From: Mimachlamys varia
Lineage: Eukaryota; Mollusca; Bivalvia; Pectinida; Pectinidae
Direction: 5' to 3'
DNA: 64,000 nucleotides
Assembly: GCA_947623455.1 (NCBI GenBank)
Contig: OX392538.1
Location: 744,001-808,000 of the forward strand
Shown: positions 1 through 11,649 of the stretch, one piece after another
Layout of the letters: every line of letters starts with the position of its first letter
How positions within the stretch are numbered: position 1 is the first letter of the stretch
The notes under the pieces: model-generated
The model's database searches: none
Told to the model about the DNA's origin: nothing
What the model saw: the letters and a program-made list of their open reading frames with translations, nothing else
Made by a program: the position numbers and the translations under genes

Positions 1-56
1 CAAACAGATTGACACAAGTTTATGAAAAATACAAAAAATTAAAGAATGTTATATTG

Positions 57-500
57 TTTGTAGTGAAAACACGCAAAAATTCCGAGTATTTGGCCAAAAT
101 TTTGCAGCGACAATGGTAAAAATTTCACTAGAAAATAATCTAGATTGTACCTTGACATGTAAATACACATGAAGTGTAATACCACTTTCAGGAACAAATT
201 AACATTTTAAACATTTGACTTTAGATATACATTCTCTATTAGGACTCAAGTCTAGTTGCAGTTACAGATGATGAATATGAGGAATGCGAGGAATGCAAAA
301 AAAAAACTGAACAATATGCACTTCTCAATCTGCATAGGGAAAATCATCCAAGCCTTTTAATATTGCAACATGGAATTATCAAACAAATAAATTTAAGAAA
401 AATATAATAAATTATTAATAAAACAAGTTTGTAGTGAAAACACTTTGCAAAAATTTGAGTATTTGGCCAAATTTGTGCTGCAACAAAGGTGAAAGGTTCA
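57..500 (-). repeat. Diverged direct repeat in the 3' flank of the transposase gene
   Basis: Two about 70-bp segments, near 57-130 and 427-500, share TGTAGTGAAAACAC, CAAAAAT, GAGTATTTGGCCAAA and a closing block, with scattered mismatches and small gaps, about 370 bp apart. The inner copy sits immediately beyond the stop codon at 507-509, so the pair lies in the 3' UTR or just past it. It could be a subterminal repeat of a mobile element or a local duplication. No matching sequence was seen at the 5' side of the gene. Confidence 0.45.
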
Positions 501-506
501 ATTCAT

Positions 507-3500
507 TCAAGCCTCGAGATTGGCATTCACTAGATTGGTGATGGTCTTGTCCAGAACTTTCTTTGTACATTTTACCCTGTTCTGTCCTTCAGTATTTTTG
601 AACATGAAAGTGTTCCTTAGTCCATCCTCACCATCACGTCTCATGATTGCCTGAAGATGGTATAGAGTCAACCCTGATCCCGCAATTTTTTCCGCCATAC
701 ACTTGGATAGGATTTTCTTATCAACCAGTGAGGCCAAGGAGCTGTAGTTTTTAGCCTTTTCAGTGTTATAATCAAGCTGGCACAATACTGAATTGGGTGA
801 AAAGCTGAAAGATAGCACATCACTTTTGGAAAGGTTTGTGTTGCTAACAAGCTTTCCTAATGCCTGCACATCAGCAACAGCATTGTGTGCGTCATAAGTC
901 CCCTGCAACACAGAGCGGAAAAGGTCTTCCTGCTTGTATGAATCCTGCCCTGGATAAGTTTTTTTGAAAAGATGGATACTGTCAAGACATCCTGTGACGA
1001 CATCACATATTTCTTGTTCCTTATGGATGTTTTTCAACGTAGTCAACAGCACAGGAAAGTCAAATCTACGTCCATTATGCGCAATAAGAAACACATCACT
1101 GAACTTTCCGATCCAGCTTAGAAATCTTGAAGCAGCTGTTTGTATGCTCTCAGGCTTGACCACCCTGCCGTCTACAGACATGCTGCCATCGTCATTTGCT
1201 ACGATTCTGGTAATTTCTTTTGCAGCGCTTGTTTGGGGTAATTTCGGCCACACATAACTATTAAAGGTGTTACCACTCCTGAGCTCCACAGCTGCAATCT
1301 GTGTTATATGTGGCATCCGTCGTCCTCGAACTGGGAAAAAGAGGACTTCAATTATATACTACACAAAACTTTATTGAATTCTACTTCTAAAACTTTAAAA
1401 GTTGACAGTCTTCACGATAATATAGACTTGCTAAAATTAATTTTAGGTAACATTAATTTATGAATTACTTGGACAACAAAGTTCTTTTATTATTCTTGTT
1501 TTATTTTAACCAATGGACAATGCATGAGGACTTGACTGAATGTAAGACAAAATAAATCAATAATTGTATTCATGCAGATTTTCAATAAATTGCAAATAAT
1601 ACTCACTAAGATCTGTTGTCTCCAAATCAAACGTAACTAATGTTGCACTGTCAGGGGATGGTAATACTATTGGCGAAAAATTTCCAGGTGCTACTGCGTC
1701 TGGCAGTGTTTCAATTTCTGGATCTGTGTTGAGCCCCATACCTGCAAAATTGAACATAGAAAATATCCAAGCATAGATTAGAATAATAGTTCTTCTTGGG
1801 GTATAAATGTCCAGAGACAATAGTGTTGCGATACTGACAAGCTGTTGCGATACTTTTGTGGACTAATTGAATTTGTTGTATTGATGTCTTTGTTCAAACT
1901 GTCAATAATGTTACTGTTACCGTGACTGTTATGTACATGCACTCAAGCAGATTTTACGGAAACATGCAGTAAGAATATTTATGTTTAAATAATATTTTAT
2001 ACTCTGTTTAATGCAAATTGCTGTACTATCCGGACTATTGATATATGTTGCTGCATCGTTACACCACTAGTCAATCATACAGACCTTTTCATCTTTTTCA
2101 CAAAGTGCATTTTGATTAATATGTGATCAAGTTTGATCTCTTACCCGACTCATAAGAATCTCCCTCAAGTGCTTCCTGTGCACCTTGAGAAATTGCCCTC
2201 TCTTGCTTTAAAACCATCCGTCGACGTTTTGTGGAAGGAAGTTGTGTTCTTGCCTGTGATTTCCTTCTCTGCCTCAGCGTCTTTTCAGCATATTTTACAG
2301 TGTGATGTCCCGGAGATAAACCAGCTTTTTCATTTGCCTGAAAGATATGGTATCAATCAATAATTACAGTACATATAAAATTACTGAGAAAATTATAAAA
2401 AAATATCATGCAAATCATGCAAACACTTTAAATTCTTTCTTTATAATAAAATCACTTATAAAATACATTTTGTCAAGAAAACAGAAAAAGATATAGTTAA
2501 CTACCAGTAATAAAAGAATCCTTGTGGTAAATTTTCAATGCATCATCTAAAAAGTTATTCTTGAATTATTGATTTACAGATTTTTATCATAAGGTATGTT
2601 TCACATAATCATATGCTTAAATCAAAAGTCGACTTACATAATCACCCAACAACCAATTGTTAAATGTAGTTTGAACTGGAAAAGAACAAATGCTTAGACT
2701 GAAACAGAAGAAAAACAAATAAGTGAAAAAAGGCAACACAACAAAATAGAACTAAAAGTTTCAAATCCTGATTTGAACAGTGTTAATTAAACTTGTATGA
2801 CTGCAACAGGGTTTGCTTTTGCATCATCACCATCACCTTTTAAACGTTCATTCCAATCATTATGAGGAAAATTTATTCTGAATTGCATACAGATTTTTAA
2901 ACAAAAAATGCAAACCCTGCACTGCATTGTACAGAACAATTGAACATTGTAAACATTACCTGAGCACTATTTGTTGATTTGGATCGGTTGGTTTTGTTTT
3001 ACCTTTCTTTAATAGTGATAGTCATTTCAGGACAAGCCAGAAGTAGAAGGTGGATTAAAACCTTAGAATCTAGATAAACCTTTGACCTGTGACAGTTTCA
3101 AATTTAGAATTTGATCAATGTCTCATAAAAATAAATTATTTAAAAACAACCATGGATGAATGTTATCAAGAAATAGTGCTCATATTGGTTAAAGAAGATT
3201 ATCAAGTGACCTGAGAAATGTAGTTGCGCCCTTCATTAATAAATGCTGCAGTGGCATGGACTCGATAGTCAAGCGACTCAGAATCTCCATAATGTAATGA
3301 TTTGGGAGCCCTAAGAGTAACTTCCCTATTTGCATGTTCACATTGCTGTGAGGAACCTAAATCTGCATATTGCTCAGCATTTGAAATAACTGGCTCAAAA
3401 AGTTTCTCTAAATCTTGTTGTAACTGAGCATTTTTCAACGGATTTTTATATGGTAGACTGCGGTGCTGGTATTTTTCACTGGGCTTCCTCTTGTATCCAC

Positions 3501-6179
3501 AAAAGCGTGCCTTACACAATGTATGGTCTCCAAACTGGTGTGGAATTAGCGCCTGAAGGTTCTCTTTCAACTCCACTTTGTTGCCTTGATTCTTAGCAAA
3601 AGCATATTTCAAACATTTTTGTATGTGAACAATCACACTTTTGCTAAGCCTTTTCCCCTGTTTCTGCATTGCATACAAACTTTTCCCAATGTTTTTAACG
3701 ATGTGGTTTTTGTCGTAACGCTTCTTAACATTAATATTTAAGTCAGTACGAAGACGAGACATTAATGTATTGTCTCCATCACCTTCGAGTACATCAACTG
3801 GGGTTCCTTCTTGAATGAGTTCCTTAACACCTTGAACTCCACTTACACACTCCATACTCCTGGCACTTCCTCTATGGTTGTTAACACATCTGTGTTTTCT
3901 GACTGGCCTCCCTGGTCTTTTCCGCCTCCACCAATTACACACTCCACATGTCCTGTGACTCACTACTGTCTTCACCACTTTTTTCCCATATTGTGTTTTA
4001 CTCATAAAGAAGGTATGTGCTGAAAGGTAAAAGTACAATGTTATTGGCAATTTTCACTGATATGTTTTAATACTTTAACGATAATTTTACAAAAAATAGA
4101 ATACTCTCGATGGGTTTTTTATATGCACATAATTATCTTTTTATAGATTTTTATGCATTCCACCAATTTTGTATCTCTACTCAGTTATACTGAACTATCT
4201 TCTATTCAGTATATATGATAATTAACAGTCACTACTGTACTAAACTATACTTACCAGTGAGGCTGTCAAATCCTCGTTTGTGCCACGCAGTATCCACAGC
4301 ACACGACATGCCTTTCCTGGTTTTACATTCAAACTTTGAATCCAATTTTACACGTTTTCTAGTTATATCTCCTTGACTTCCAATGCCTGACTTGCGCTTT
4401 CGGTGGATGTGAACATCACTTGTTTTTTTTATGTTTGGAACAGGATTAGCTGGTGATATCAGTACCTCAGGTTCCCCATCAGACTCCTCACCTGGTACTT
4501 CCTCCTGCTTCTTCAACAGTAGCTCTCTGCATTTAATAAAATGATATTTAGAACGTTATAATAATATTTCTTCCGATACCAAACACAACAAAATATTCTT
4601 AATTTCTTGGTCTGAAAACACCTGTCAAATAAAACCTTTTGGGTAGGTCAGATTTTGAGTGTTTGTCTTCTGTCATTTTATCTAATACAGAATACATTTT
4701 GTGCTCACATTATTAATAAACACATTTAAATTCATTTGATCAGCTTGAGATTTGATTAAAAATGTTAAGAAGAAAACAAACTTTATCTATATATTTGGTA
4801 AAATATTTACTTTGTAGGTGTTGGAGCATCTGGCAAAATGGCAACTCCGAGGTCAGCATCATAAAGATCACCCATAAGTTTTGTTGCGTTGTCTGATTCT
4901 TTAGCAGATATATTACTGAAAATATCAAATAAGAAAAGACTAATTCAATGTGGCTTGCTACAATATCACTGTATTGTACATGTAGAAACTTACTTCATTT
5001 GCTTTAATAATATTTCCAGAAACTTGTATCTATTTGGAAAGGGTGTACTTATTTATGGTTTGTTCCGTTCGTTTTATGTACCGGTATCATTATTTGTTTA
5101 CTGATGGAAGTTATGGAGATCATATTTAATGACACATACATGTGTATATGCCTTACAACTTGAGTATAAGAGGTTGCGAAATCATGTTAGCATGCTATAC
5201 TTACGCCATCTCCATTTTATAAGCATCAGCTGCAGCTTTCTTTGTAATTTCCTTAGATACGGTTTCAACAACATCGCCTGCCCGTCTTTCTATTTCTTTC
5301 AAGGTTCTGTCGTTTATGGTAGGTATATTAAGCGTTGAAAGGAAATTGTTCACGTTACCTGGCCCGCCGATGCTGTCTATCATTGCTATAATAACATAAA
5401 AGTAATACATGAATCATATATTATATAGATTGAGGCCTAGATATACATGTATATTTGTTAATTATATTGTGATCTGGTAATAACTTGTTATTCAATGTAC
5501 ATGCACATGTAGTGAAACCGTCATATTATAGCCCAATAGGGAATCTATGACGTATACATACAGATACAGATATAGTGATCAGTGTCCACCTTCACCAGAT
5601 TAAAAATCTGGCCACTACACCAAATAATTACCAGCAGCAGTTCATTCATCATTATGGTAATAAAACGATTTATAAACAATACCAAAAACAAGAGATTAGT
5701 TTATAATATTAATACATACCAGTGCCAAGTTTAGTATTGATGGCAAAGCAAGGCATCCCGGTTCTCTTGTCCGCCTGATGATAAGTTTTTCCATACGGAA
5801 TGTTGTTCACCTCGCCACAATCAGAATTAAGACACTTGATATACAAATAGCCACCAAGACCCTTCTTCATCTCCCCTATAATGTTGTGTGGTGTTAATGG
5901 CATCGGGCCGAGTCTACAATATTTGCATGCCTGGAGATGTTCAACCAATACGGGAAATTCCACGACCCGACGACCTTCCTGCCAACTGGTGCTACTGACG
6001 TTCTTTTTGTTGATTTTTTCAGTAAAATTAGGACATGTCTCGCTATTACAAGCCTCACCAATACAAATGTGTCCACTTTCATAGTTGTGGTCTGTAAGAA
6101 TATTTATCTTTTTCTTCCTATTCCGCTTTGGTTTATTGGAAGACGCGAAGCGCCCGCGTTTATCTCGCTCGAACGCCAT
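507..6179 (-). CDS. Mutator-like DDE transposase fused to DEDDh exonuclease, 8 exons, intact
   Basis: Exons, 5' to 3' on the minus strand: 6179-5720, 5385-5205, 4915-4811, 4526-4255, 4019-3211, 2337-2145, 1741-1607, 1330-507. Every intron is GT-AG and every phase matches, giving 992 codons with no stop. The start has a strong context (AACAAGATGGCG). Residues 1-250 are the N-terminal part typical of animal Mutator-like transposases (WQEGRRVVEF, then LGGYLYIKC, then NNFLSTLNIP). Candidate catalytic acids are D327 (CAVDTAWHKRG), D420 or D422 (LEGDGDNT) and E567 (GSSQQCEHAN). A Cys/His cluster (C364, C367, C384, H388) precedes GSARSME. A basic linker (610-673) follows. The exonuclease has Exo I D712/E714 (FDLETTDL), Exo II D809 (HNGRRFD) and Exo III H867/D872 (HNAVADV), so its DEDDh set is complete. 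The family would cut and move DNA in the nucleus; the exonuclease may trim ends. That role is inference. It could be a transposon gene or a domesticated host gene. Confidence 0.88.
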
Positions 6180-6221
6180 CTTGTTTTACTTTCGATTTCC
6201 ACAAAGAACGATAACTCTAAC

Positions 6222-6252
6222 GGGAATCCCCCTAAATCCGAGGGGATTCCCC
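6222..6252. promoter_or_regulatory. Tandem pair of NF-kappaB-like palindromes upstream of the transposase-exonuclease start
   Basis: Two adjacent 20-bp copies each contain a kappaB-like decamer: GGGAATCCCC at 6222-6231 and GGGGATTCCCC at 6242-6252. Both are followed by the same CTAAATCCGA. They lie 43 to 73 bp upstream of the start codon at 6179, where a proximal promoter or 5' leader would be. Both match the general kappaB pattern GGGRNNYYCC. Whether Rel proteins bind here is inference. Confidence 0.4.
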
Positions 6253-6429
6253 TAAATCCGAACAGAAACGGAGATACCCGATCAGTTACGATTTCATTAC
6301 CCATGAAATACCTTAAATCAGACACATTTCTGTTACATTTATTCAGTCCTTATGAGGACTTTGAGCTGACCAGAACAATAATCCTGACTATTAAGAATCA
6401 TGGTTTAAAGTTCAAGGTTTTATGAGGTT

Positions 6430-9400
6430 CATTACATTAATGATACTGTTGATGTTTTCTGTTAAAAAAATATTCTGAAATCTTAATTGGGTCATTTTTA
6501 AACCTTAATGGGGTTATTTTTAACCGTGCATGTTGATGATGACACGCTTGACTGATCCCGCATGAATCAATTCCAATAGACATTACAACTACTTTATCGG
6601 GATGACATTAAATCTGTTTACACTAGTACTGCTGTAAGTCGCTCAGACATGAGAGTAGTTTCAAACAGCTTCCTACAGATCAGCATTTCGTTTTTTGAAT
6701 TCCTTCAATTTAGACTCTCTGCAGTACCCCTCCCCTCACTAATTAACTCTGCCTATTTGAAGCGGTATATTACATACTTCTTGCAGCCTTTTCCAACTTG
6801 TTAACTCTCAATAACATTATGTTCTTACCTCAATGAAGTTTTAGTAATAAATACACATTTCATCAATATCATCAATAATTTCTGCTATGATATCCTGAAA
6901 ACCTTTTAAATGACTCAATGCTTTTTTTAACACAAAAACCCTGATGTCTAACACCACAGGAAAGTTTGTGGTGTAGCTTTATTAACAACATGTCTGAAAA
7001 AAAAATCAAAATTGAGAATACAGAAAAGGGAAAGTGATAACCAACCTGACGAGTTAATCCATCCCGTGCCTCGGGGTGAGGGTTTGAATGGGCCCTCACC
7101 CGACCCCTTGGGGGAAGGTTAGGGTCGAAGACACTGTCATCTGTACTACAATCGGTTACCGTGAACGTAAACACTGGTGGCATATCTCCTGTTCTGATAC
7201 CGACCGGCTTCAGATGCCCAGCTAGCTTGCCTATGGTAGAATTACTCCTCACTGACATGGTAAACACACACGATTTACTCCTACTGATTAACTCCTCACC
7301 ACACAGCCAGCGAACCCACAGATGTCCAGGGTAGTCCCCACCGTGGTGTTGTCCGTGTTGTCTCTTTGTACCAATAATTAGATTCCTCTCAGTGTATAGA
7401 CATGGAGTAGCCAAACACACACCATGCAGCGCTATATAAGCTACAGCTCCATACAAGCCCTTCTCTCAATGAACATCCACACAATTCAAATATTGGGTAG
7501 TTTTCACCACCTTACTTTTGAGTTGTCAGCAATGTTACAATCCCCACGTGTCCACGGAGTGTGTCCAGGGAGTCCTTGAGATTAGGGAACCAGCATATAG
7601 TATTAGATATATAACAACACTATAAAGTTCTAAATCTCCTATGAATAGTAGTATAATCCCGTACGGCTATCGGCGACTTTACTCAAAAGAGCTTGCCAGA
7701 TATATAGTACATTAATGGCAGTATAGACTAACAGATAGTTGAATTCTATTGTCTTTACCAAGGGGGAAATGTATATCAGGGGCGGCACTTTATACAGAGG
7801 TATCACCAGGTGAATTCAAGCGTAGCTCATTCATACACAGCCATGGGCGATCGAGTATGACAGAAAGGCAAATCTGGCTTTTTTACTTCTTCATCCAAAA
7901 TAACGGCACTTAATGCCTTACAGGATACAACCTGTATGATTGTTGTCCTTATTCTGGGGCGATAAACCGGCAACATGGCCTTGTGGGAACAGTAGCTTTA
8001 TCTATGTGTACATGCAGACAGTTAAGTGACATCAATGGGGGCTCCCCATGGAATCCTTATAATAAAGATATTCACCTCCAGACGAGAACCCTTCAAACAA
8101 AATTATTTTAGCATAAAAAGTTCCAAAATTCATTAAGATGACATGTTTTTTGCGTTTTTTTTCTTCTCTTTTAAGACAACAGTAAACTGAAATTCCTTTC
8201 TTAATCAAGTATATCTGTTTTTTTAAGTTGATTTTTTTTCAAATTAAGGGTTTTGTTTTTTTCTTCAGAACATAAGTAAATTGAAATTGCTTCTGATTTT
8301 TTACACTGAATTTTCTCCAGAGAACAATGCCCCACTAAGTTTTGTCTACAAAATTCAAATTAAATATCATACACAGCATATTTAACATATTAATCACACC
8401 AAAACTCATAAGCGAAGTTTCTCGACATCGCTGTGTTACATCTGAAATCATTCAAGCTTGACTGTATCACCCTGACTGTCAGTTGATATGTCAGAAGGTG
8501 TCAGGTCAGAGTCAGGGAGACACTTCATAAAGGTTTACGTGTTGTTTACTGTCCGTAAAACAGCTGCTACTTATACCTCAAGGTCAAGGTCATACAAATC
8601 AAAATCCACTCAAGGAAACTACATCCAACAATATCAATATCATTGTCAAAGAAACTCCTTTTAGGTCAAGGAATGTTGAAGATTCTGACACATAAAAAAT
8701 ATCTTTGGGGATATCAAAATTCAAAAGTTTCAAGTGCAACAGTAATTCTGTTTTTGCCCAATTAAGGTGAATGTCAAGAACATAGAAATTCTGGGAGGAT
8801 AAAAGTATTACAGAGTACATGCATTTACAGACAACCAGTCTGTCAGTGGAATCCTGTTAAGATTAAGATTCCTATAAACCTGTACAATAAAAGTATAAGG
8901 TTTTGAGGAATGGCATTTAGGAGACTCCAGGGAAAGCAGGTGACCATTGAGGCCTATGGAGACATGAATATTATTTGTCTGTTTTTTGAAACAGTGAAAC
9001 ACAAGAACGATGCAACAACAAAACGATGCAACAACACTTTGGTCTTGTGTTACCTGGCTCACATTCAAGGCATCGTAACTGTACTGCATAATGCATAGCA
9101 TATACAACAATACAAATAACACAGGTGTTATAACACAGGTATGCCCAGGTAACCGATCACTAAGGTACAATATTGTGTACTTTTGTACCAAACATCTGTC
9201 GTTGTAGACATTAATCAATACAAACTTACGTACGACGGCACGCCTGTCTCAGGTATGGTGTTATCTAACAATACAAACATTCCCAATTTATCGAAAAAAT
9301 ATTGCAAGAAAATCATAAGCCAGAGCAACAAAGGAGAAATGGAAAGCATGAAGGGATTTATGAGCTAACGTTCTTATGAATGTATTCATAGTTTTATATA

Positions 9401-9630
9401 CAGTCCACAGAGAAATAAATATTTCATGAAACAAAAACTTCCCGCATTTTTGTCTCTATAGCACAACAAAACATTTTTGTTTAATGACAGCCTTCATATT
9501 CAATATTCAGTATTCAGACAAGAGGAATATTTCTCTTGAATCAGGGTCTGCCTGTTACTTTCTATAGCATGCCTATTTCTGACAGGCTGGATACAGCAGT
9601 ACCAATAGGGATTTGGTTTGTCCTATCAAC
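6430..9630. other. Non-coding stretch with one unidentified long ORF
   Basis: Apart from the minus-strand ORF at 6872-7456, listed separately, I see no supported gene, repeat array or RNA here. Sequence is AT-rich with short homopolymers, for example T runs at 8155-8260. Confidence 0.5.
6872..7456 (-). CDS. Unidentified open frame, possible exon
   Basis: A 194-codon minus-strand frame lies in a locally GC-richer block (about 7050-7420). I do not recognise its product. The centre (around KPVGIRTGDMPPVFTFTV) looks more protein-like than the flanks, and a possible donor (CGTCAG/GTTGGT) lies near 7047. Downstream, a T-rich tract ending in CAG (near 6990) looks like a splice acceptor. A second acceptor-like site near 6895 would open a short acidic terminal frame ending at a TAA. 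It could be part of a host gene, a repeat fragment or chance. Confidence 0.2.
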   Translation of the reverse strand: MYGAVAYIALHGVCLATPCLYTERNLIIGTKRQHGQHHGGDYPGHLWVRWLCGEELISRSKSCVFTMSVRSNSTIGKLAGHLKPVGIRTGDMPPVFTFTVTDCSTDDSVFDPNLPPRGRVRAHSNPHPEARDGLTRQVGYHFPFSVFSILIFFSDMLLIKLHHKLSCGVRHQGFCVKKSIESFKRFSGYHSRNY

Positions 9631-9632
9631 AG

Positions 9633-9825
9633 CCAAGGTCAGGTAAGGACGACTTCCAAGTATCTAGTGTATGCCTGTTATGGTTGGGTGTGTGTTTGCC
9701 TGATGTAGGATTTGGTTTGGTTTTATTAAGTTTAGCACCCTATCTACATTCCAAGGTCATTTAAGGACGACCTCCAAGTACCTAGTGTATGCCTGTTATG
9801 TTTGGGTGTGTGTTTGCCTGATGCA
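9633..9825. repeat. Direct duplication next to the 30-bp array
   Basis: A block of about 70 bp beginning CCAAGGTCA and running through TAGTGTATGCCTGTTATG to TGTGTGTTTGCCTGATG occurs twice, about 119 bp apart. The second copy leads directly into the 30-bp array, which probably grew out of it. Confidence 0.7.
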
Positions 9826-10385
9826 GACAGGGTATGTGTGCCGGATACAGGGTATGTTGGTGTATGTGTGCCGGATACAGGGAATGTTGGTGTATGTGTG
9901 CCGGATACAGGGAATGTTGATGTATGTGTGCCGGATACAGGGTATGTTGGTGTATGTGTGCCGGATACAGGGTATGTTGGTGTTTGTGTGCCGGATACAG
10001 GGTATGTTGGTGTATGTGTGCCGGATACAGGGTATGTTGGTGTATGTGTGCCGGATACAGGGTATGTTGGTGTTTGTGTGCCGGAGACATGGTATGTTGG
10101 TGAATGTGTGCTGTAGGCAGGGTATGTTGGTGTTTGTGTGCCGGAGACATGGTATGTTGGTGAATGTGTGCTGTAGGCAGGGTATGTTGGTGTATGTGTG
10201 CTGTAGACAGGGTATGTTGGTGTTTGTGTGCTGTAGACAGGGTATGTTGGTGTATGTGTGCTGTAGACAGGGTATGTTGGTGTTTGTGTGTCGGTGACAT
10301 GGTATGTTGGTGTATGCGTGCTGGAGACAGGGTATGTTGGTGTAAGTATGTGGGAGAGAGGGCAAGTTGGAGGATGTGTGTTGTT
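9826..10385. repeat. Minisatellite, 30-bp unit, about 18 copies
   Basis: The unit is GGTATGTTGGTGTATGTGTG followed by CCGGATACAG, repeating exactly every 30 bp from 9841. Later copies switch to CTGTAGACAG or CCGGAGACAT. The two types alternate near 10081-10200, giving a partial 60-bp higher-order pattern. Because 30 is a multiple of 3, four of six frames stay open (up to 220 codons). These are not considered genes. Confidence 0.95.
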
Positions 10386-10389
10386 ATGA

Positions 10390-11330
10390 TCAAGGTCACC
10401 ATGATATGGAATATCTTGTTTTTACCATTAATTGACACCACCAAGTTTAGATATGTTGGCTAACTTTTGTGATAAGTGTTAGGGTTTGTATCACTGTTGT
10501 ATACAAGATTTAATAATGTGCTAGCCTTGATATTACAATGACAGTATTACCAGTCATTAGATCTCTTTATTAAAGAAAGATCTTGCATTCCACAATTTTC
10601 AACCACCATTGTCAACAGTGACAATGGTAATGAGATATATATCAATTTTTTATAACTTTTTTCCTTAATTCGTTCTTATTTAGCAGCTTACTGTTGAAGC
10701 TTATCTCATGGCCTATAGCCTCCTCGACACCACACGACAGACCCAACACCTAACGTACGACAAACACGTGTATGATCAAATATCATTCATGTAAATCTGC
10801 CAACTGTTCCAAAAATAGACCTGATAAATATCTGATTACCTCAACAATATAAACTTATTACAGACATATAATCATACCCCTTTTTATCTTAAAAAAAGAA
10901 TATGTGCCAAAATGCCACTTAAGTAAATACTGTTATGAATGTAAGTTTAAACCGTCACCCTTTAAGTTGTAACATACAGATTATAGTGCTATTGTGTCCT
11001 TAACATATAGAGTTTTGTCTGTACTTGACATCTGATATCATGGGTACACAGTATAACATTATAACCACTATATACATAAGTCCTCTATTATCTGCACCCA
11101 TTGCGTCACAAGTGATTGTATCTCAGAGATTATAATCACAATGAGGTTCAGTATAGGGGACCAGCATAGGAAAACACCAATACAATAGAGGGGAACGACT
11201 TATATCATATAGAACACCTTTCTTGTATGATAACCTATACAAGGCTGGGTTGTAAGTCCCACAACATGTTGTAATATGATACCTTTAAACATTTACCAGT
11301 ATGACATATGTAGTGTATCTATAACGGGTC
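10390..11330. other. Non-coding, nothing recognised
   Basis: No ORF, RNA or repeat I can support. The short inverted segment AGATCTCTTTATTAAAGAA/AGATCT near 10559-10582 is too small to call. Confidence 0.5.
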
Positions 11331-11640
11331 AATTGCCGGCGACCAGATAGCTCAATTGGTTAAGCGTCTGTCTAGAGTTTGGTAGGTCCCTGGTTTGAAT
11401 CCCAGTCTGACCTTGCATTTTTCTTCTTCTGTAACATTTGGGGCCTAATGAAATATACCCACGAGGATGGTATATAGTCTCGTCTCGGACTTCGGGGTTG
11501 AAGTCTTTGCTAAAGGAGGGAGGAATGTAGCTGATCTATACCGGGTCGGCGACCATATAGCTCAATTGGTTGAGCGTCCATCTAAGAGTTCGGAAGGCCC
11601 TGGGCTCGAACCCTGGTCTGGCCATGCATTTCAGTCCTGT
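11322..11640 (+). mobile_element. Dimeric tRNA-derived SINE
   Basis: Two tRNA-like heads, 11338-11412 and 11548-11623, lie in the same orientation 210 bp apart. Each carries an A box within TAGCTCAATTGGTT and a B-box region (GGTTTGAATCCC in the first, GGCTCGAACCC in the second). Each is preceded by a similar leader (TCTATAACGGGTC or TCTATACCGGGTC). The spacer contains GACTTCGGGGTTGAAGTC and AAAGGAGGGAGGAATGTAG. The same arrangement occurs on the minus strand at 57604-57920, so this is a family. Not a functional tRNA: the stems are imperfect. Confidence 0.75.
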
Positions 11641-11649
11641 TACACATAC

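Noticed and set aside
2133..2363. 76-codon plus-strand ORF
   Set aside because: It is the antisense shadow of exon 6 of the transposase-exonuclease gene, whose minus frame continues the gene with correct phase.
9782..10444. Long ORFs (up to 220 codons) with 10-residue repeats on both strands
   Set aside because: The 30-bp repeat unit is divisible by 3 and lacks stops in four frames, so the ORFs follow from the array. No start context or splice support.
11338..11623. Functional tRNA genes
   Set aside because: A and B boxes are present but acceptor and anticodon stems do not pair properly, and the units recur as a SINE dimer elsewhere.
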